Shown: positions 32,409-40,991 of the stretch, piece by piece
Numbering within the stretch: position 1 is the first letter of the stretch
Layout of the letters: the number at the start of each line of letters is the position of its first letter
Assembly (NCBI GenBank): GCA_045649405.1
Contig: JAZRPW010000021.1
Location: forward strand, 1 to 57,440
Source: RUG11462 sp045649405
Lineage (GTDB): Bacteria > Bacillota > Clostridia > Oscillospirales > Acutalibacteraceae
Reading direction: 5' to 3'
Length of the DNA stretch: 57,440 nt
Program-made: the position numbers and the translations under genes
Notes under the pieces: generated by a model
What the model was told of the DNA's origin: nothing
The model's database searches: none
The model's input: the letters and a program-made list of their open reading frames with translations, nothing else

Positions 32409-34373
32409 TTATACGTCCAAATTCTCAACGAATTTTGCGTTTTCTTCAATGAATTTTCTTCTTGGCTCAACTTCATCGCCCATCAAAAGTGTGCAAACTT
32501 CATCGGCTTTTTCAGCGTCAGCCATTGTAACACGTTTCATTGTTCTAAAAGCAGGGTCCATTGTGGTTTCCCAAAGTTGGTCTGGGTCCATTTCACCAAG
32601 ACCTTTGTAACGTTGAATTGAAGCATTGCCGCCCAATTGCTCATTATACATATCACGCTCTGCTTCATCGAATGCATATTTCTTAACTTTACCCTTTTTA
32701 ACCTCAAAAAGTGGTGGTTGAGCAAGATAAACGTGACCAGTTGTAATAAGTTCTGGCATATATCTAAAGAAGAAAGTAAGTAAAAGTGTTCTAATGTGAG
32801 CACCGTCGACGTCGGCATCGGCCATAATGATGATTTTGTCATAACGAAGCTTTGTAATGTCAAAAGTTTCGCCAATGCCAGTACCGAGAGCTACAACAAC
32901 AGGAGTTAACTTATCGTTACCGTAAACCTTGTCTTCTCTTGCTTTTTCAACGTTGAGCATTTTACCCCAAAGTGGCAAAATTGCTTGGAAGTCTGCGTCT
33001 CTACCCTTTGAAGCAGAACCGCCCGCAGAGTCACCCTCTACGATGTAGATTTCTGTTCGAGTAGCATCTTTTGAAATACAGTCGTCAAGTTTTTCAGGCA
33101 TTCTTGTTCTGCCGATACCAGCAGATTTTGAACGCTCTAATTCTCTTGCTTTTTGAGCTTTTTCACGAGCAGTTGAAGCGCTAATAATTTTTGAAACAAG
33201 CGCTTTTGAAACTGCTGGGTTGTTTTCAAGATAATCATTAAGTTTTTCGGTCATTGCGTTTGAAACAAGTGTACCAATGTAGGTGTTACCAAGTTTCGCT
33301 TTTGTTTGACCTTCAAACTGAGCGTCGGTAAGTTTTACAGAAATTACTGCAATAATACCTTCTTGCACATCTTCGCCTTTGAAGTTGTTGTCATTATCTT
33401 TAAGGAGTTTGAATTTTCTTGCATAGTTGTTAATTACACGGGTGAGTGATGTTTTAAATGCAGATTCGTGAGTACCACCATCAACTGTGTGAATGTTGTT
33501 TGCAAAAGAGATGATGTTTGAGTCATAACCTGTGTTGTAAAGCATAGCGATTTCAACCTGAGCATCGCCCTTTTGTGCTGCAACATAAATTACATCATCA
33601 GTAAATCTTTCTCTTTTCTTTTTCTCCAAAATGTATTCGCAATATTCTTTGATACCGCCTTCAAAATGAAGAACATCTGCACGCAAATTGCCATCATCAT
33701 CACGCTCGCCATCTTCACGCAAGTCTTTAAGATTAATTCTAATGCCTGCGTTTAAAAATGCCTGTTCACGAAGACGAGTTAACAATATGTCATAATCATA
33801 ACGAGTTGTATCAGTAAAAATATCAGCACTTGGTTTGAATGTTACAGTTGTTCCAGTCTCGGTAGTTTCGCCAGTAACTTTCAAATCTGCAACTGGGTTG
33901 CCCTCTTCAAAGCGTTGATAATGAACTTTGCCATCTTTTCTAACTTCAACTTCAAGCCAGTCAGAAAGCGCATTTACAACCGAAGAACCTACACCGTGCA
34001 AACCACCAGAAACCTTGTAACCTGAGCCACCGAATTTACCACCTGCGTGAAGCACAGTAAATACAACGGTAACAGCAGGAAGACCCATTTTTTCTTGAAT
34101 GTCAACAGGAATACCACGGCCGTTGTCACGAACTCTAATAATTTCTCCGTCTAAAATTTCAACATCAATATCAGTACAATAACCCGCAAGCGCTTCGTCG
34201 ATTGAGTTGTCAACAATCTCATAAACCAAGTGGTGAAGACCACGCTCGCCTGTTGAACCAATGTACATACCAGGTCTTTTTCTTACCGCTTCAAGTCCTT
34301 CTAAGACCTGAATGGCAGAGGCGTCATATTCTTCTTCTACTGATGTGTTCATTAAATTTTCGTTAATTTCCAT
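32409..34373 (-). CDS. gyrB: DNA gyrase subunit B
   Basis: 654 residues. The N-terminal GHKL ATPase shows EALAGYCTDIDVEI, DNGRGIPVD and GGKFGGSGYKVSGGLHGVG. TOPRIM residues are in YIVEGDSAGGSASKGRD and IMADADVDGAHI. The C-terminal QRYKGLGEMDPDQLWETTMDP block contacts GyrA. Last gene of the dnaN-yaaA-recF-remB-orf-gyrB operon, 30 bases after the membrane-protein gene, with AGGAGAGAA as binding site. Confidence 0.97.
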   Translation of the reverse strand: MEINENLMNTSVEEEYDASAIQVLEGLEAVRKRPGMYIGSTGERGLHHLVYEIVDNSIDEALAGYCTDIDVEILDGEIIRVRDNGRGIPVDIQEKMGLPAVTVVFTVLHAGGKFGGSGYKVSGGLHGVGSSVVNALSDWLEVEVRKDGKVHYQRFEEGNPVADLKVTGETTETGTTVTFKPSADIFTDTTRYDYDILLTRLREQAFLNAGIRINLKDLREDGERDDDGNLRADVLHFEGGIKEYCEYILEKKKRERFTDDVIYVAAQKGDAQVEIAMLYNTGYDSNIISFANNIHTVDGGTHESAFKTSLTRVINNYARKFKLLKDNDNNFKGEDVQEGIIAVISVKLTDAQFEGQTKAKLGNTYIGTLVSNAMTEKLNDYLENNPAVSKALVSKIISASTAREKAQKARELERSKSAGIGRTRMPEKLDDCISKDATRTEIYIVEGDSAGGSASKGRDADFQAILPLWGKMLNVEKAREDKVYGNDKLTPVVVALGTGIGETFDITKLRYDKIIIMADADVDGAHIRTLLLTFFFRYMPELITTGHVYLAQPPLFEVKKGKVKKYAFDEAERDMYNEQLGGNASIQRYKGLGEMDPDQLWETTMDPAFRTMKRVTMADAEKADEVCTLLMGDEVEPRRKFIEENAKFVENLDV

Positions 34374-34403
34374 TTATTTCTCTCCTTAACAAAAAGGTTT
34401 AAT

Positions 34404-34985
34404 TTATTTATTTTCTGTTTTCAAAGGCACTTCAAAGTAGTAAAGTTTTTTTGACTCTTGAACTTTGCTTTTCAAAACATATTTTTCGCCATTTACATAA
34501 CTTTCGCCAATGAGATAAATGCCATCTCTAAACTTTTTAATATCAAATGATAAATCAAAGTTATTAACATGCCACCATTCTTCATTGTAATTTGTAAAAG
34601 TTACTCTAATATCTTTAAGTCTTTCACTTTCTTCTTTTGACACTTCGAAAGTGAATTTGTCGGTACCTTTTATACCACTAAAAAATGCAAATTCTGCATC
34701 TTCAGTCATTTCTCTTGTTGTTTTTCCGTTTTTATTTTCTCTATAAAGTGTCATTTCAAGTGGGTCCATCAATTTTCCATTAACATAAAACTCAATTGAG
34801 CCACGGTTATGACAATAATTTACCATTTGACCAATTGTTGAGTGCTTAAGCGAAGGCACAACAATAATTGTTAAATAAACACAAATGAGAAGCAAAAGTG
34901 TTAAAAAAGAAATTAAAACAGGTAAATTTTTAATTTTTTTCTTCTTTTTCTTCTTAACTTCTACTGGAGGTTGGTTATATCTCAT
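34404..34985 (-). CDS. Single-pass membrane protein of unknown function
   Basis: 193 residues. A very basic N-terminus (PPVEVKKKKKKKIKNLPV) is followed by one membrane segment (about 25-45, LISFLTLLLLICVYLTIIVV). An extracytoplasmic domain follows of probable beta structure (FYVNGKLMDPLEMTLYRENK, GIKGTDKFTFEVSKEESERLKDIRV). The orientation is N-inside. It lies between remB and gyrB in the replication operon, a position with no such gene in Bacillus. I do not recognise the family. Confidence 0.75.
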   Translation of the reverse strand: MRYNQPPVEVKKKKKKKIKNLPVLISFLTLLLLICVYLTIIVVPSLKHSTIGQMVNYCHNRGSIEFYVNGKLMDPLEMTLYRENKNGKTTREMTEDAEFAFFSGIKGTDKFTFEVSKEESERLKDIRVTFTNYNEEWWHVNNFDLSFDIKKFRDGIYLIGESYVNGEKYVLKSKVQESKKLYYFEVPLKTENK

Positions 34986-34994
34986 AATAATCCC

Positions 34995-35246
34995 CTAAAA
35001 AATATTTTTTTCTATTCTTCTGTTTAATGTATTTGCCGCAATTGGTGTGATAAAAACCTTTTCTTTTGTTAAAACAAATGAACGCGGAAACTCAAAAATA
35101 TTTGAATAAATAACATTATTTTGTTTTTCTGCTTTTTCCAAAAAATCACGCGTTTTTTTTGACACAGTTGCCGAGTCAATATCAAAAACACCAATTATTT
35201 CGGTATCTTTTACAAAGGTTTCGCCACCTAAATAAACTCTTTTCAT
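34995..35246 (-). CDS. remB: DUF370 family regulator (RemB/YaaB)
   Basis: 83 residues. MKRVYLGGETFVKDTEIIGVFDIDSATVS and the S.IFEFPRSFVLT. segment are typical of the RemA/RemB (DUF370) family. Its location between recF and gyrB equals that of yaaB/remB in Bacillus, where it affects extracellular matrix genes. It overlaps recF by 4 bases (ATGA), so it is translationally coupled. Confidence 0.88.
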   Translation of the reverse strand: MKRVYLGGETFVKDTEIIGVFDIDSATVSKKTRDFLEKAEKQNNVIYSNIFEFPRSFVLTKEKVFITPIAANTLNRRIEKNIF

Positions 35247-36331
35247 TTATCAACACTCAATATTCCATTTTCCATTTTAAAAATCTTGCCTTGTTGCAAA
35301 TTTTTAATAGTATTTTGGTCGCAACAGGTAATAAAAACCTGCCAACCTTTCAAATGATTAAGCAAAAAGTCTTGCCTTGACAGGTCAAGTTCAGACATTA
35401 CATCATCTAAAATTGCAATTGGTTGTTCACCGGTATTTTTTTTCAAAATTTCGGCTTCTGTAAGTTTAAGCGCAATAACAACCGAGCGCCTTTGCCCTTG
35501 CGAGCCAAACACTTTTAGTGGCATTTTGTTAATAAAAAACTCAATGTCATCTCTGTGTGGGCCAACGCTTGTAGTTGCAGTCAAAACATCCTGCTTTCTT
35601 GACTCTTTTAACGCCAATTTCAACGACTCTTCATCATAACTTTCAAGCCCACTTTTATATTCAACCAAAATTTCTTCTTTTCTTGAAGAAATTCCACTAT
35701 AAATATCAGAAATATAGGTCATTACTGCTTCTAAATATTTAAGTCTTTGCGAAATAATATAAGCGCCAAGTTTTGCAATTCTGTCTTCATAAACATCAAG
35801 CATAAACTGGAGTTCAGAATGTGATGCCACATCTTTAAGCACCGAATTTCTTTGCATTACTGCGTGATTATAAGAACTTAAAACTTTATCATATTTTGGT
35901 CTGACTGTTGAAATTGCGTTGTTTAAAAATTTTCTTCTAACAACCGGTCCATCTGAAATTAAATTCATATCAATTGGCGAGAACAAAATTGCAGTAAAAC
36001 TTTGCGACAACTCGTTCATACTGCTCAAACTAACATCATTTAATTTAGCGCTTCTTTTGCCGTTAATTTCAATTTCACAAACCTGATTTCTTCCATTTGA
36101 AAAAAATTGTGATTTTAACACTGCAGGGGTTTGCAAATTCAAAACATTAACAAGTTGGTTATCTTTTGTACCACGAAAACTTTTTTTACCGGTAAAAAGC
36201 CAAATTGCTTCAATCAAATTTGTTTTGCCTTGCGCATTTTCGCCATAGATTACATTCATATTTTCATCTGGCACAAATCCGCCTTTTTTCAAATTTCGAA
36301 AATTTTCATATTCAATTTTTTCTAAATACAT
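35243..36331 (-). CDS. recF: DNA replication and repair protein RecF
   Basis: 362 residues. ABC/SMC-type ATPase that loads RecA at gaps. Walker A is GENAQGKTNLIEAI; the signature-like FGSQGQRRSVVIALKL and Walker B PIAILDDVMSELD are also present. The N-terminal MYLEKIEYENFRNL is typical. It is preceded by yaaA and followed by remB in the dnaN operon. Confidence 0.96.
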   Translation of the reverse strand: MYLEKIEYENFRNLKKGGFVPDENMNVIYGENAQGKTNLIEAIWLFTGKKSFRGTKDNQLVNVLNLQTPAVLKSQFFSNGRNQVCEIEINGKRSAKLNDVSLSSMNELSQSFTAILFSPIDMNLISDGPVVRRKFLNNAISTVRPKYDKVLSSYNHAVMQRNSVLKDVASHSELQFMLDVYEDRIAKLGAYIISQRLKYLEAVMTYISDIYSGISSRKEEILVEYKSGLESYDEESLKLALKESRKQDVLTATTSVGPHRDDIEFFINKMPLKVFGSQGQRRSVVIALKLTEAEILKKNTGEQPIAILDDVMSELDLSRQDFLLNHLKGWQVFITCCDQNTIKNLQQGKIFKMENGILSVDK

Positions 36332-36349
36332 AAATTTTCCTTCAAAAAA

Positions 36350-36553
36350 TTATTCAACAATAATTTCTTCATTAAAAATTTCAACTTTGTCGCCAACACG
36401 GATTTTTTTGCCACGCATTGTACAAATTTCACCGTTAACCTTTACTTCTTCATCTTGAATGAAGATTTTTGCAGCGCCACCCGTTGGTGCAACGCCAGAA
36501 AGTTTAAGTAGCGAATCAAGTTTGATAAATTCACCTTGTAATTTAATATTCAT
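36350..36553 (-). CDS. yaaA: S4-domain RNA-binding protein YaaA (YlmH/RqcP-like)
   Basis: 67 residues with a single S4 fold: FIKLDSLLKLSGVAPTGGAAKIFIQDEEVKVNGE. The position between dnaN and recF is conserved in Firmicutes. RNA or ribosome binding is expected. Its ATG overlaps the dnaN stop by one base. Confidence 0.92.
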   Translation of the reverse strand: MNIKLQGEFIKLDSLLKLSGVAPTGGAAKIFIQDEEVKVNGEICTMRGKKIRVGDKVEIFNEEIIVE

Positions 36554-37668
36554 TAGTTTTCTGCCTTCATAATTACCGGCACAACAATAAACAAGAAGTT
36601 GTCGCCTTCAATTGGTAAAATTTTAATTGGTCTTTGAGCGCCATTCATAACAATTTTAATTTTATCAGTATCAACTGCTCTGAGCGCTTCAATAAAGAAT
36701 CTTGAGTTAAAGCCGATTTCTTGCTCTGCGCCAGACATTTCACAATCTAAAAAGTCTGAAGATTTACCCATAATTGTTGAGCAGCGCATATAAACTTGAC
36801 CGTCTTTAACGCTACATCTTACAGGAGATTTAACTCTATCAATAATTACAAGAGAAATTCTTTCAATCAAATTCAAAAATTCTCTTGTTTCTGTTTCAAT
36901 TACAGTTTCTTCGCCATCAGGAATAACAGAATTGTTATTATAATTGAAAAATTCGCCTTCAATTAATCTTGAAATAATAACAAATTCGCCAATTTCAAAA
37001 GAAATGTGTCTTTTGCCAACATTAATAACAATTTCATCTTCCATATCATCATCAATAAGTTTCAAAACTTCTTGCAAACCTTTTGATGGAACAACAAAAC
37101 GCATATTTTCAGCTGCATTAATATCTTCTTTTCTAATTGCAAGTCTACAACCGTCAGTTGAAACAAGTTTAATTTGATTATTTTCAACTTCAAACAAAAT
37201 ACCTTTATAAATTGGTCTGTCATCAGATGTTGAAACAGAGAAAATTGTTTGTGAAACCATACTTTTCAAAACATCTGCAGGAATTTTCAATTCACTTTCA
37301 TCTTCAAGTGAAGGAAGTTCTGGATATTCATTAGCATCAAGAGCAATAATATTAAATTCAGAAGTGCCACTTGTGATAAGCGCTTTATTATCTTCATAAA
37401 TATCAATTGTTACTTTATCATAAGGCAATTTTCTTAAAATTTCGCCCAAGATTTTTGCATTAATAACGGTACAACCTTCAACTTCGATTTCTGCAGGAAT
37501 TTTTGTTTTCATTGCAATTTCAAGGTCATAACCTGAAAGAATAACTTCATTACCATTTGTTCTAATTAAAATACCTTCTAATGTTGCAAGAGAAGATTTT
37601 GATGTTACTGCTCTTTGTACATTATTTACTGCACTTGATAATAGTGCTGTTTCACAAATAAACTTCAT
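36553..37668 (-). CDS. dnaN: DNA polymerase III sliding clamp (beta subunit)
   Basis: 371 residues, three clamp subdomains: starts MKFICETALLSSAVNNVQRAV and ends with the hydrophobic-cleft strand IKILPIEGDNFLFIVVPVIM. It holds the polymerase on DNA. It is separated from dnaA by about 0.6 kb that contains leader repeat B and the candidate origin. The ribosome binding site ATAGGAG is part of the repeat. Confidence 0.97.
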   Translation of the reverse strand: MKFICETALLSSAVNNVQRAVTSKSSLATLEGILIRTNGNEVILSGYDLEIAMKTKIPAEIEVEGCTVINAKILGEILRKLPYDKVTIDIYEDNKALITSGTSEFNIIALDANEYPELPSLEDESELKIPADVLKSMVSQTIFSVSTSDDRPIYKGILFEVENNQIKLVSTDGCRLAIRKEDINAAENMRFVVPSKGLQEVLKLIDDDMEDEIVINVGKRHISFEIGEFVIISRLIEGEFFNYNNNSVIPDGEETVIETETREFLNLIERISLVIIDRVKSPVRCSVKDGQVYMRCSTIMGKSSDFLDCEMSGAEQEIGFNSRFFIEALRAVDTDKIKIVMNGAQRPIKILPIEGDNFLFIVVPVIMKAEN

Positions 37669-37677
37669 TTTTCTAAT

Positions 37678-37858
37678 TCTCCTATCAGTTTGTATGTATT
37701 TTTTCTTTTAATATCCTAAAACAACCTGAGTTGTTGTGTTAGTTTTTGCGTTCCACTGATGTAGATTAGATTGTTATTAATTTAATCTACAACTAACCTT
37801 TGTTGTTATGTTAGTTTTTGCGTTCCACCAAGCCTTCTCCTTGAGGAGAAGGTGTCAT
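37678..37858 (-). repeat. Leader repeat copy B before dnaN
   Basis: On the minus strand it ends ACTGATAGGAGAATTAG, just before the dnaN ATG. It has the TTAGGATATTAAAAG block, the hairpin CAACTCAGGTTG and one ~70-bp unit. It is joined to a CTTCTCCTTGAGGAGAAGG repeat that is cut short and continues into a GTCATCCTGAGCG-family fragment (37857-37920). Confidence 0.8.
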
Positions 37859-38020
37859 GGTGAGCGTAGTCGAACTATCTTAAAGATTCTTCGACTTCGT
37901 TTCACTTCGCTCAGAATGACAATTAAAAGTTATATGTTAAAAACATTTTTCAAAAATACGAAAAATTTAATTTTTTCAAAACCGACACTACATAACATTA
38001 TATTAATTTTAGTAGTTAGT

Positions 38021-38200
38021 AGTAGGGGGTGTTGAAAGTGTTAAAAACTCGCAGATTGCCGATAAACAAAAGCTAAACCCGTTAACAGTGAAATGTTAAA
38101 GATTTTGACTGAATGTTTAAAGATTTTTTGATGGTAAAATTTTCAACATTCTTTAACACTATTTTAATGTTGAAAAGTTAAAAAATTGTTAAAGATTTTA
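38021..38200. other. Candidate chromosomal origin: cluster of TGTTRAARA boxes
   Basis: Within about 170 bp are TGTTGAAAG (38030), TGTTAAAAA (38039), TGTTAAAGA (38094), TGTTTAAAGA (38114), TTTTCAACA (38140), TCTTTAACA (38150), TGTTGAAAA (38168) and TGTTAAAGA (38187), in both orientations. An AT-rich stretch follows (38221-38255). No TTATCCACA is present. The dnaA-dnaN gap is a usual place for DnaA boxes in Firmicutes, and DnaA here has a changed recognition loop. Confidence 0.55.
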
Positions 38201-38276
38201 TCAATTATAAACGCGAGTGGATATTTAAAAATAATAAAAAATTTAAATATCGCGTATTGCCTGTCGGGGCTCCCGA

Positions 38277-39575
38277 CTATTTATTGGTTAAATTTTTAAT
38301 AATATTTTCAATTTTCTTTGCTTCTGCTTCGTTTGAAGTACAAAGTTCATGAATGTTATTGCAAGAATAAATAACAGTTGCATAGTTTTTGTCAAATTCT
38401 TTACCAATTTTCTTATAAGGCATATCAGTAATTTGACGAATTATATACATTGCAATTTTTCTAGCATGAGTAATTTCTGCATTTTGTTTGTCAGAAAAAA
38501 TATCTTCAATTGTTACGTTATAAACCTTTGAAACTTCGGCAACAACCTTTTGAACAGTAACAGGTTGTGGCAAATCATCTCTTTTAATATCTCTAATTGC
38601 GCTTTCAACAACCGAAAAAGAAATATTTTCATAAACAAGTGAATAAGCTTGAAGTTTCTTAACAACGCCTTCTAACTGACGAATATTTGATTTTACCTGT
38701 TCAGCAAGATAATTGACAATATCTTCACTCAAATTAAAATTCATTAACTGAGCTTTTCTTTTAATAATACCAACCCTTGTTTCATATTCTGGTGGTTGAA
38801 TGTCAGCAATAAGACCAGCTTCCATTCTACTAACAAGTCTTTCAGAAAGTGAAACGAATTCTTTTGGTGGTCTATCAGATGTTAAAACAATTTGTTTATG
38901 AGAATTATATAAATCATTAAAAGTATTAAAGAATTCTTCTTCACAAGATTCTTTACCAGCAATAAATTGAATGTCATCAACAAGCAAAACATCAGCAGTT
39001 CTATATTTTTCACGAAGTTGTGGAGTTGTACCTGTATGAATTGCATTAATAACTTCATTAATAAAGTTTTCACAAGTTACATAAACAATTTTCTTTTCAG
39101 GATAATTTTCTCTGATTTTTGATTTAATTGCAGAAAGCAAGTGAGTTTTACCAAGACCAGAGTTACCCCAAATGAAAAGTGGGTTATAAATAACATTTTT
39201 ATTATCAGCAACTGCTAAAGATGCAGCGTGTGCAAATCTATTTGAAGCACCAACAATAAAAGTGTCAAAAGTATAATCATAGTCAGGAGAAGGTGGTGTC
39301 ATAATAATTGGTGCGGTAAAAGGTGCATCAACTTCAGACCTAATTTTAACCTTTACTGGAAATTTCAAAACCTCTGAAAATGCTTCATCCAACACAGGTT
39401 TAAAGTTATCAACCAAAATGCCTTTTTGAAAGTTATTTTGAACATACAAAAAAGCTTCTCCATCTTCAATTTTTTGCAATTCAAGACCAGTAAACCAAGC
39501 ATTAAAACCAGATTCACTTACTTTAGTTTTACAATAATCACATATTTCTTTCCAAACTTCTTGCAATGATTCCAT
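38277..39575 (-). CDS. dnaA: Chromosomal replication initiator DnaA with altered recognition loop
   Basis: 432 residues from ATG 39573-39575; GTG 39590 overlaps the ribosome binding site. Domain I runs to about 80. The AAA+ domain has Walker A IWGNSGLGKTHLL and Walker B VLLVDDIQF. The C-terminal DNA-binding domain has NAEITHARKIAMYIIRQITDMPYKKIG. The recognition loop reads FDKNYATVIYSC, where nearly all bacteria have GGRDHTTV: the residues matching E. coli D433, H434 and T435 are N, Y and A, and the loop is one residue shorter. The TAG stop lies in a repeat shared with thiI. Confidence 0.96.
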   Translation of the reverse strand: MESLQEVWKEICDYCKTKVSESGFNAWFTGLELQKIEDGEAFLYVQNNFQKGILVDNFKPVLDEAFSEVLKFPVKVKIRSEVDAPFTAPIIMTPPSPDYDYTFDTFIVGASNRFAHAASLAVADNKNVIYNPLFIWGNSGLGKTHLLSAIKSKIRENYPEKKIVYVTCENFINEVINAIHTGTTPQLREKYRTADVLLVDDIQFIAGKESCEEEFFNTFNDLYNSHKQIVLTSDRPPKEFVSLSERLVSRMEAGLIADIQPPEYETRVGIIKRKAQLMNFNLSEDIVNYLAEQVKSNIRQLEGVVKKLQAYSLVYENISFSVVESAIRDIKRDDLPQPVTVQKVVAEVSKVYNVTIEDIFSDKQNAEITHARKIAMYIIRQITDMPYKKIGKEFDKNYATVIYSCNNIHELCTSNEAEAKKIENIIKNLTNK

Positions 39576-39587
39576 TTCTTTTTTTGT

Positions 39588-39861
39588 CACTCCTATCAGT
39601 TTTTATGTATTATTTTACTTTTAATGTCCTAAAACGACTTTTGTTATTGTGTTAGTTTTTGCGTTCCACTGATGTATATTAGATTGTGATTAATCTAATA
39701 TACAACTAACCATTGTTATTGTGTTAGTTTTTGCGTTCCACTGATGTAGATTAGAATGTGGTTAATTTAATATACAACTAACCATTGTTATTGTATTAAT
39801 TTTTGCGTTTCACCAAGCCTTCTCCTCAAGGAGAAGGTGTCACGAAGTGACGGATGAGGTG
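39588..39861 (-). repeat. Leader repeat copy C before dnaA, with adjoining palindromic repeat
   Basis: On the minus strand it ends ACTGATAGGAGTGAC next to the dnaA start. Two ~70-bp units follow; the first holds a 13-bp perfect stem TGTATATTAGATT/AATCTAATATACA (about 39673-39704). Then comes a CTTCTCCTCAAGGAGAAGG..CACGAAGTGACGGATGAGG repeat (39811-39861). Confidence 0.8.
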
Positions 39862-39894
39862 TTTTGCTTCGGGTGGGATTTTGCTCCACTTGAT

Positions 39895-40010
39895 TTTTCA
39901 ACAGTTCTTTAAAAAAATGTTAAAAATTCACTAATACATTCTAACACAAATTTATAAATATTGCAATACTTATTTATATATTAATATATATTTATATTAT
40001 ATAATACCAT
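39895..40010. other. AT-rich stretch with two TGTTRAAAA boxes, possible DNA-unwinding region
   Basis: TTTTCAACA at 39895 and TGTTAAAAA at 39918 are followed by a nearly pure A/T segment (39950-40008) between dnaA and rpmH. This fits an unwinding element of a two-part origin. From 40011 to 40110 nothing further is recognised. Confidence 0.4.
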
Positions 40011-40110
40011 TAAATAGACATTCAAGGACATTTAAAATCAATATGTTGTATATGGTTAAAAAATCAACCACAAACGAAAATTTTTTATAAATTAAAATTG
40101 AAAAAAAGTG

Positions 40111-40139
40111 TTGACATAATGTGTCAAATAGTATATAAT
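40111..40139 (+). promoter_or_regulatory. Consensus sigma-A promoter of rpmH
   Basis: TTGACA (40111-40116), exactly 17 bp, TATAAT (40134-40139). The near-palindrome TGACATAATGTGTCA covers the -35 box and could be an operator. Confidence 0.9.
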
Positions 40140-40240
40140 TCAAAAATGATTTAAATACTTTTATTATGGATTTTTGTGCGTTAATAAAAAGCCAGATAAA
40201 GGATTAAAATAAAAAAATTCTAAAGAAAGGTGAGAGAATA

Positions 40241-40375
40241 ATGTTAAGAACATTTCAACCAAAAAAATTGCACGGCAAAAAGGTGCATGGTTTCAGAAAG
40301 AGAATGGCTGATGCAAACGGCCGTAAAGTTTTAGCACGTAGAAGAGCTAAAGGAAGAAAGAAACTCTCTTACTAA
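40241..40375 (+). CDS. rpmH: 50S ribosomal protein L34
   Basis: 44 residues, MLRTFQPKKLHGKKVHGFRK then RMADANGRKVLARRRAKGRK and KLSY. It is too short for most ORF cut-offs but is unmistakable L34. GAAAGGTGAGAG ribosome binding site. First gene of the rpmH-rnpA-yidD-yidC-jag operon diverging from dnaA, the classic Firmicute origin layout. Confidence 0.98.
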   Translation: MLRTFQPKKLHGKKVHGFRKRMADANGRKVLARRRAKGRKKLSY

Positions 40376-40397
40376 TTTAAAAGGTTTGGAAAAATAA

Positions 40398-40733
40398 GTG
40401 TCAAAAATAATAACACTTAAAGAAAACAGGGATTTTAGAAGACTATACAGACAAAGTACATCTTACGTTTCTCCTGCGTTGGTAGTTTATTTTAAAGAAA
40501 CCCACGCGGGATTTTGTCGCTTAGGAATAACTGCAGGCAAAAAAATTGGTACTGCAGTGTTAAGAAATCGTGCAAAAAGGGTTGTTAGAGAGGCCTACAA
40601 AGCGCTTTTGCCAAAGTTCAACAAATCTGTTGATATGGTAATTGTTGCACGCAAAAAAGCGGCATTTGTTAAAACTGACATTGTTTTAGAAGAACTTAAA
40701 GGTTTACTAAAAAAAGCAAATTTAGTTGATTAA
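40398..40733 (+). CDS. rnpA: Ribonuclease P protein component
   Basis: 111 residues from GTG 40398. Basic protein that aids the RNase P RNA in tRNA 5' maturation. The RNR-type motif is seen in KKIGTAVLRNRAKRVVREAYK. The starting LKENRDFRRLYRQ is typical. It lies 22 bases after rpmH and is followed immediately by yidD. Confidence 0.96.
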   Translation: MSKIITLKENRDFRRLYRQSTSYVSPALVVYFKETHAGFCRLGITAGKKIGTAVLRNRAKRVVREAYKALLPKFNKSVDMVIVARKKAAFVKTDIVLEELKGLLKKANLVD

Positions 40734-40737
40734 GATT

Positions 40738-40971
40738 ATGAAGTATGTATTAATTTTCTTTATAAAATGTTACAAAAAGTTTATTTCACCACTTTTTCCA
40801 AAATGTTGCCGTTTTACACCAAGTTGTTCATCTTACGCAATTGAAGCGTTGCAAACACACGGTGTATTTAAAGGAACATATTTAAGTGTGAAAAGAATTT
40901 TAAGATGTAATCCATTTTGTGAAGGCGGTTATGACCCTGTTCCACCGAAAATTAGTAAAAAAACTAAATAG
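40738..40971 (+). CDS. yidD: Membrane protein insertion efficiency factor YidD
   Basis: 77 residues from ATG 40738 (a TTG at 40726 would overlap rnpA). The signature CCRFTPSCSSYAIEALQTHG and NPFCEGGYDPVP fit the YidD (DUF37) family, a small membrane-associated helper of YidC. Spacing to yidC is 20 bases. Confidence 0.94.
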   Translation: MKYVLIFFIKCYKKFISPLFPKCCRFTPSCSSYAIEALQTHGVFKGTYLSVKRILRCNPFCEGGYDPVPPKISKKTK

Positions 40972-40991
40972 ATTGAAAGAGGAATAAAAAA

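Noticed and set aside
40056..40076. TCAACCACA at about 40063 as a DnaA box
   Set aside because: Two mismatches to TTATCCACA and no companion copies.
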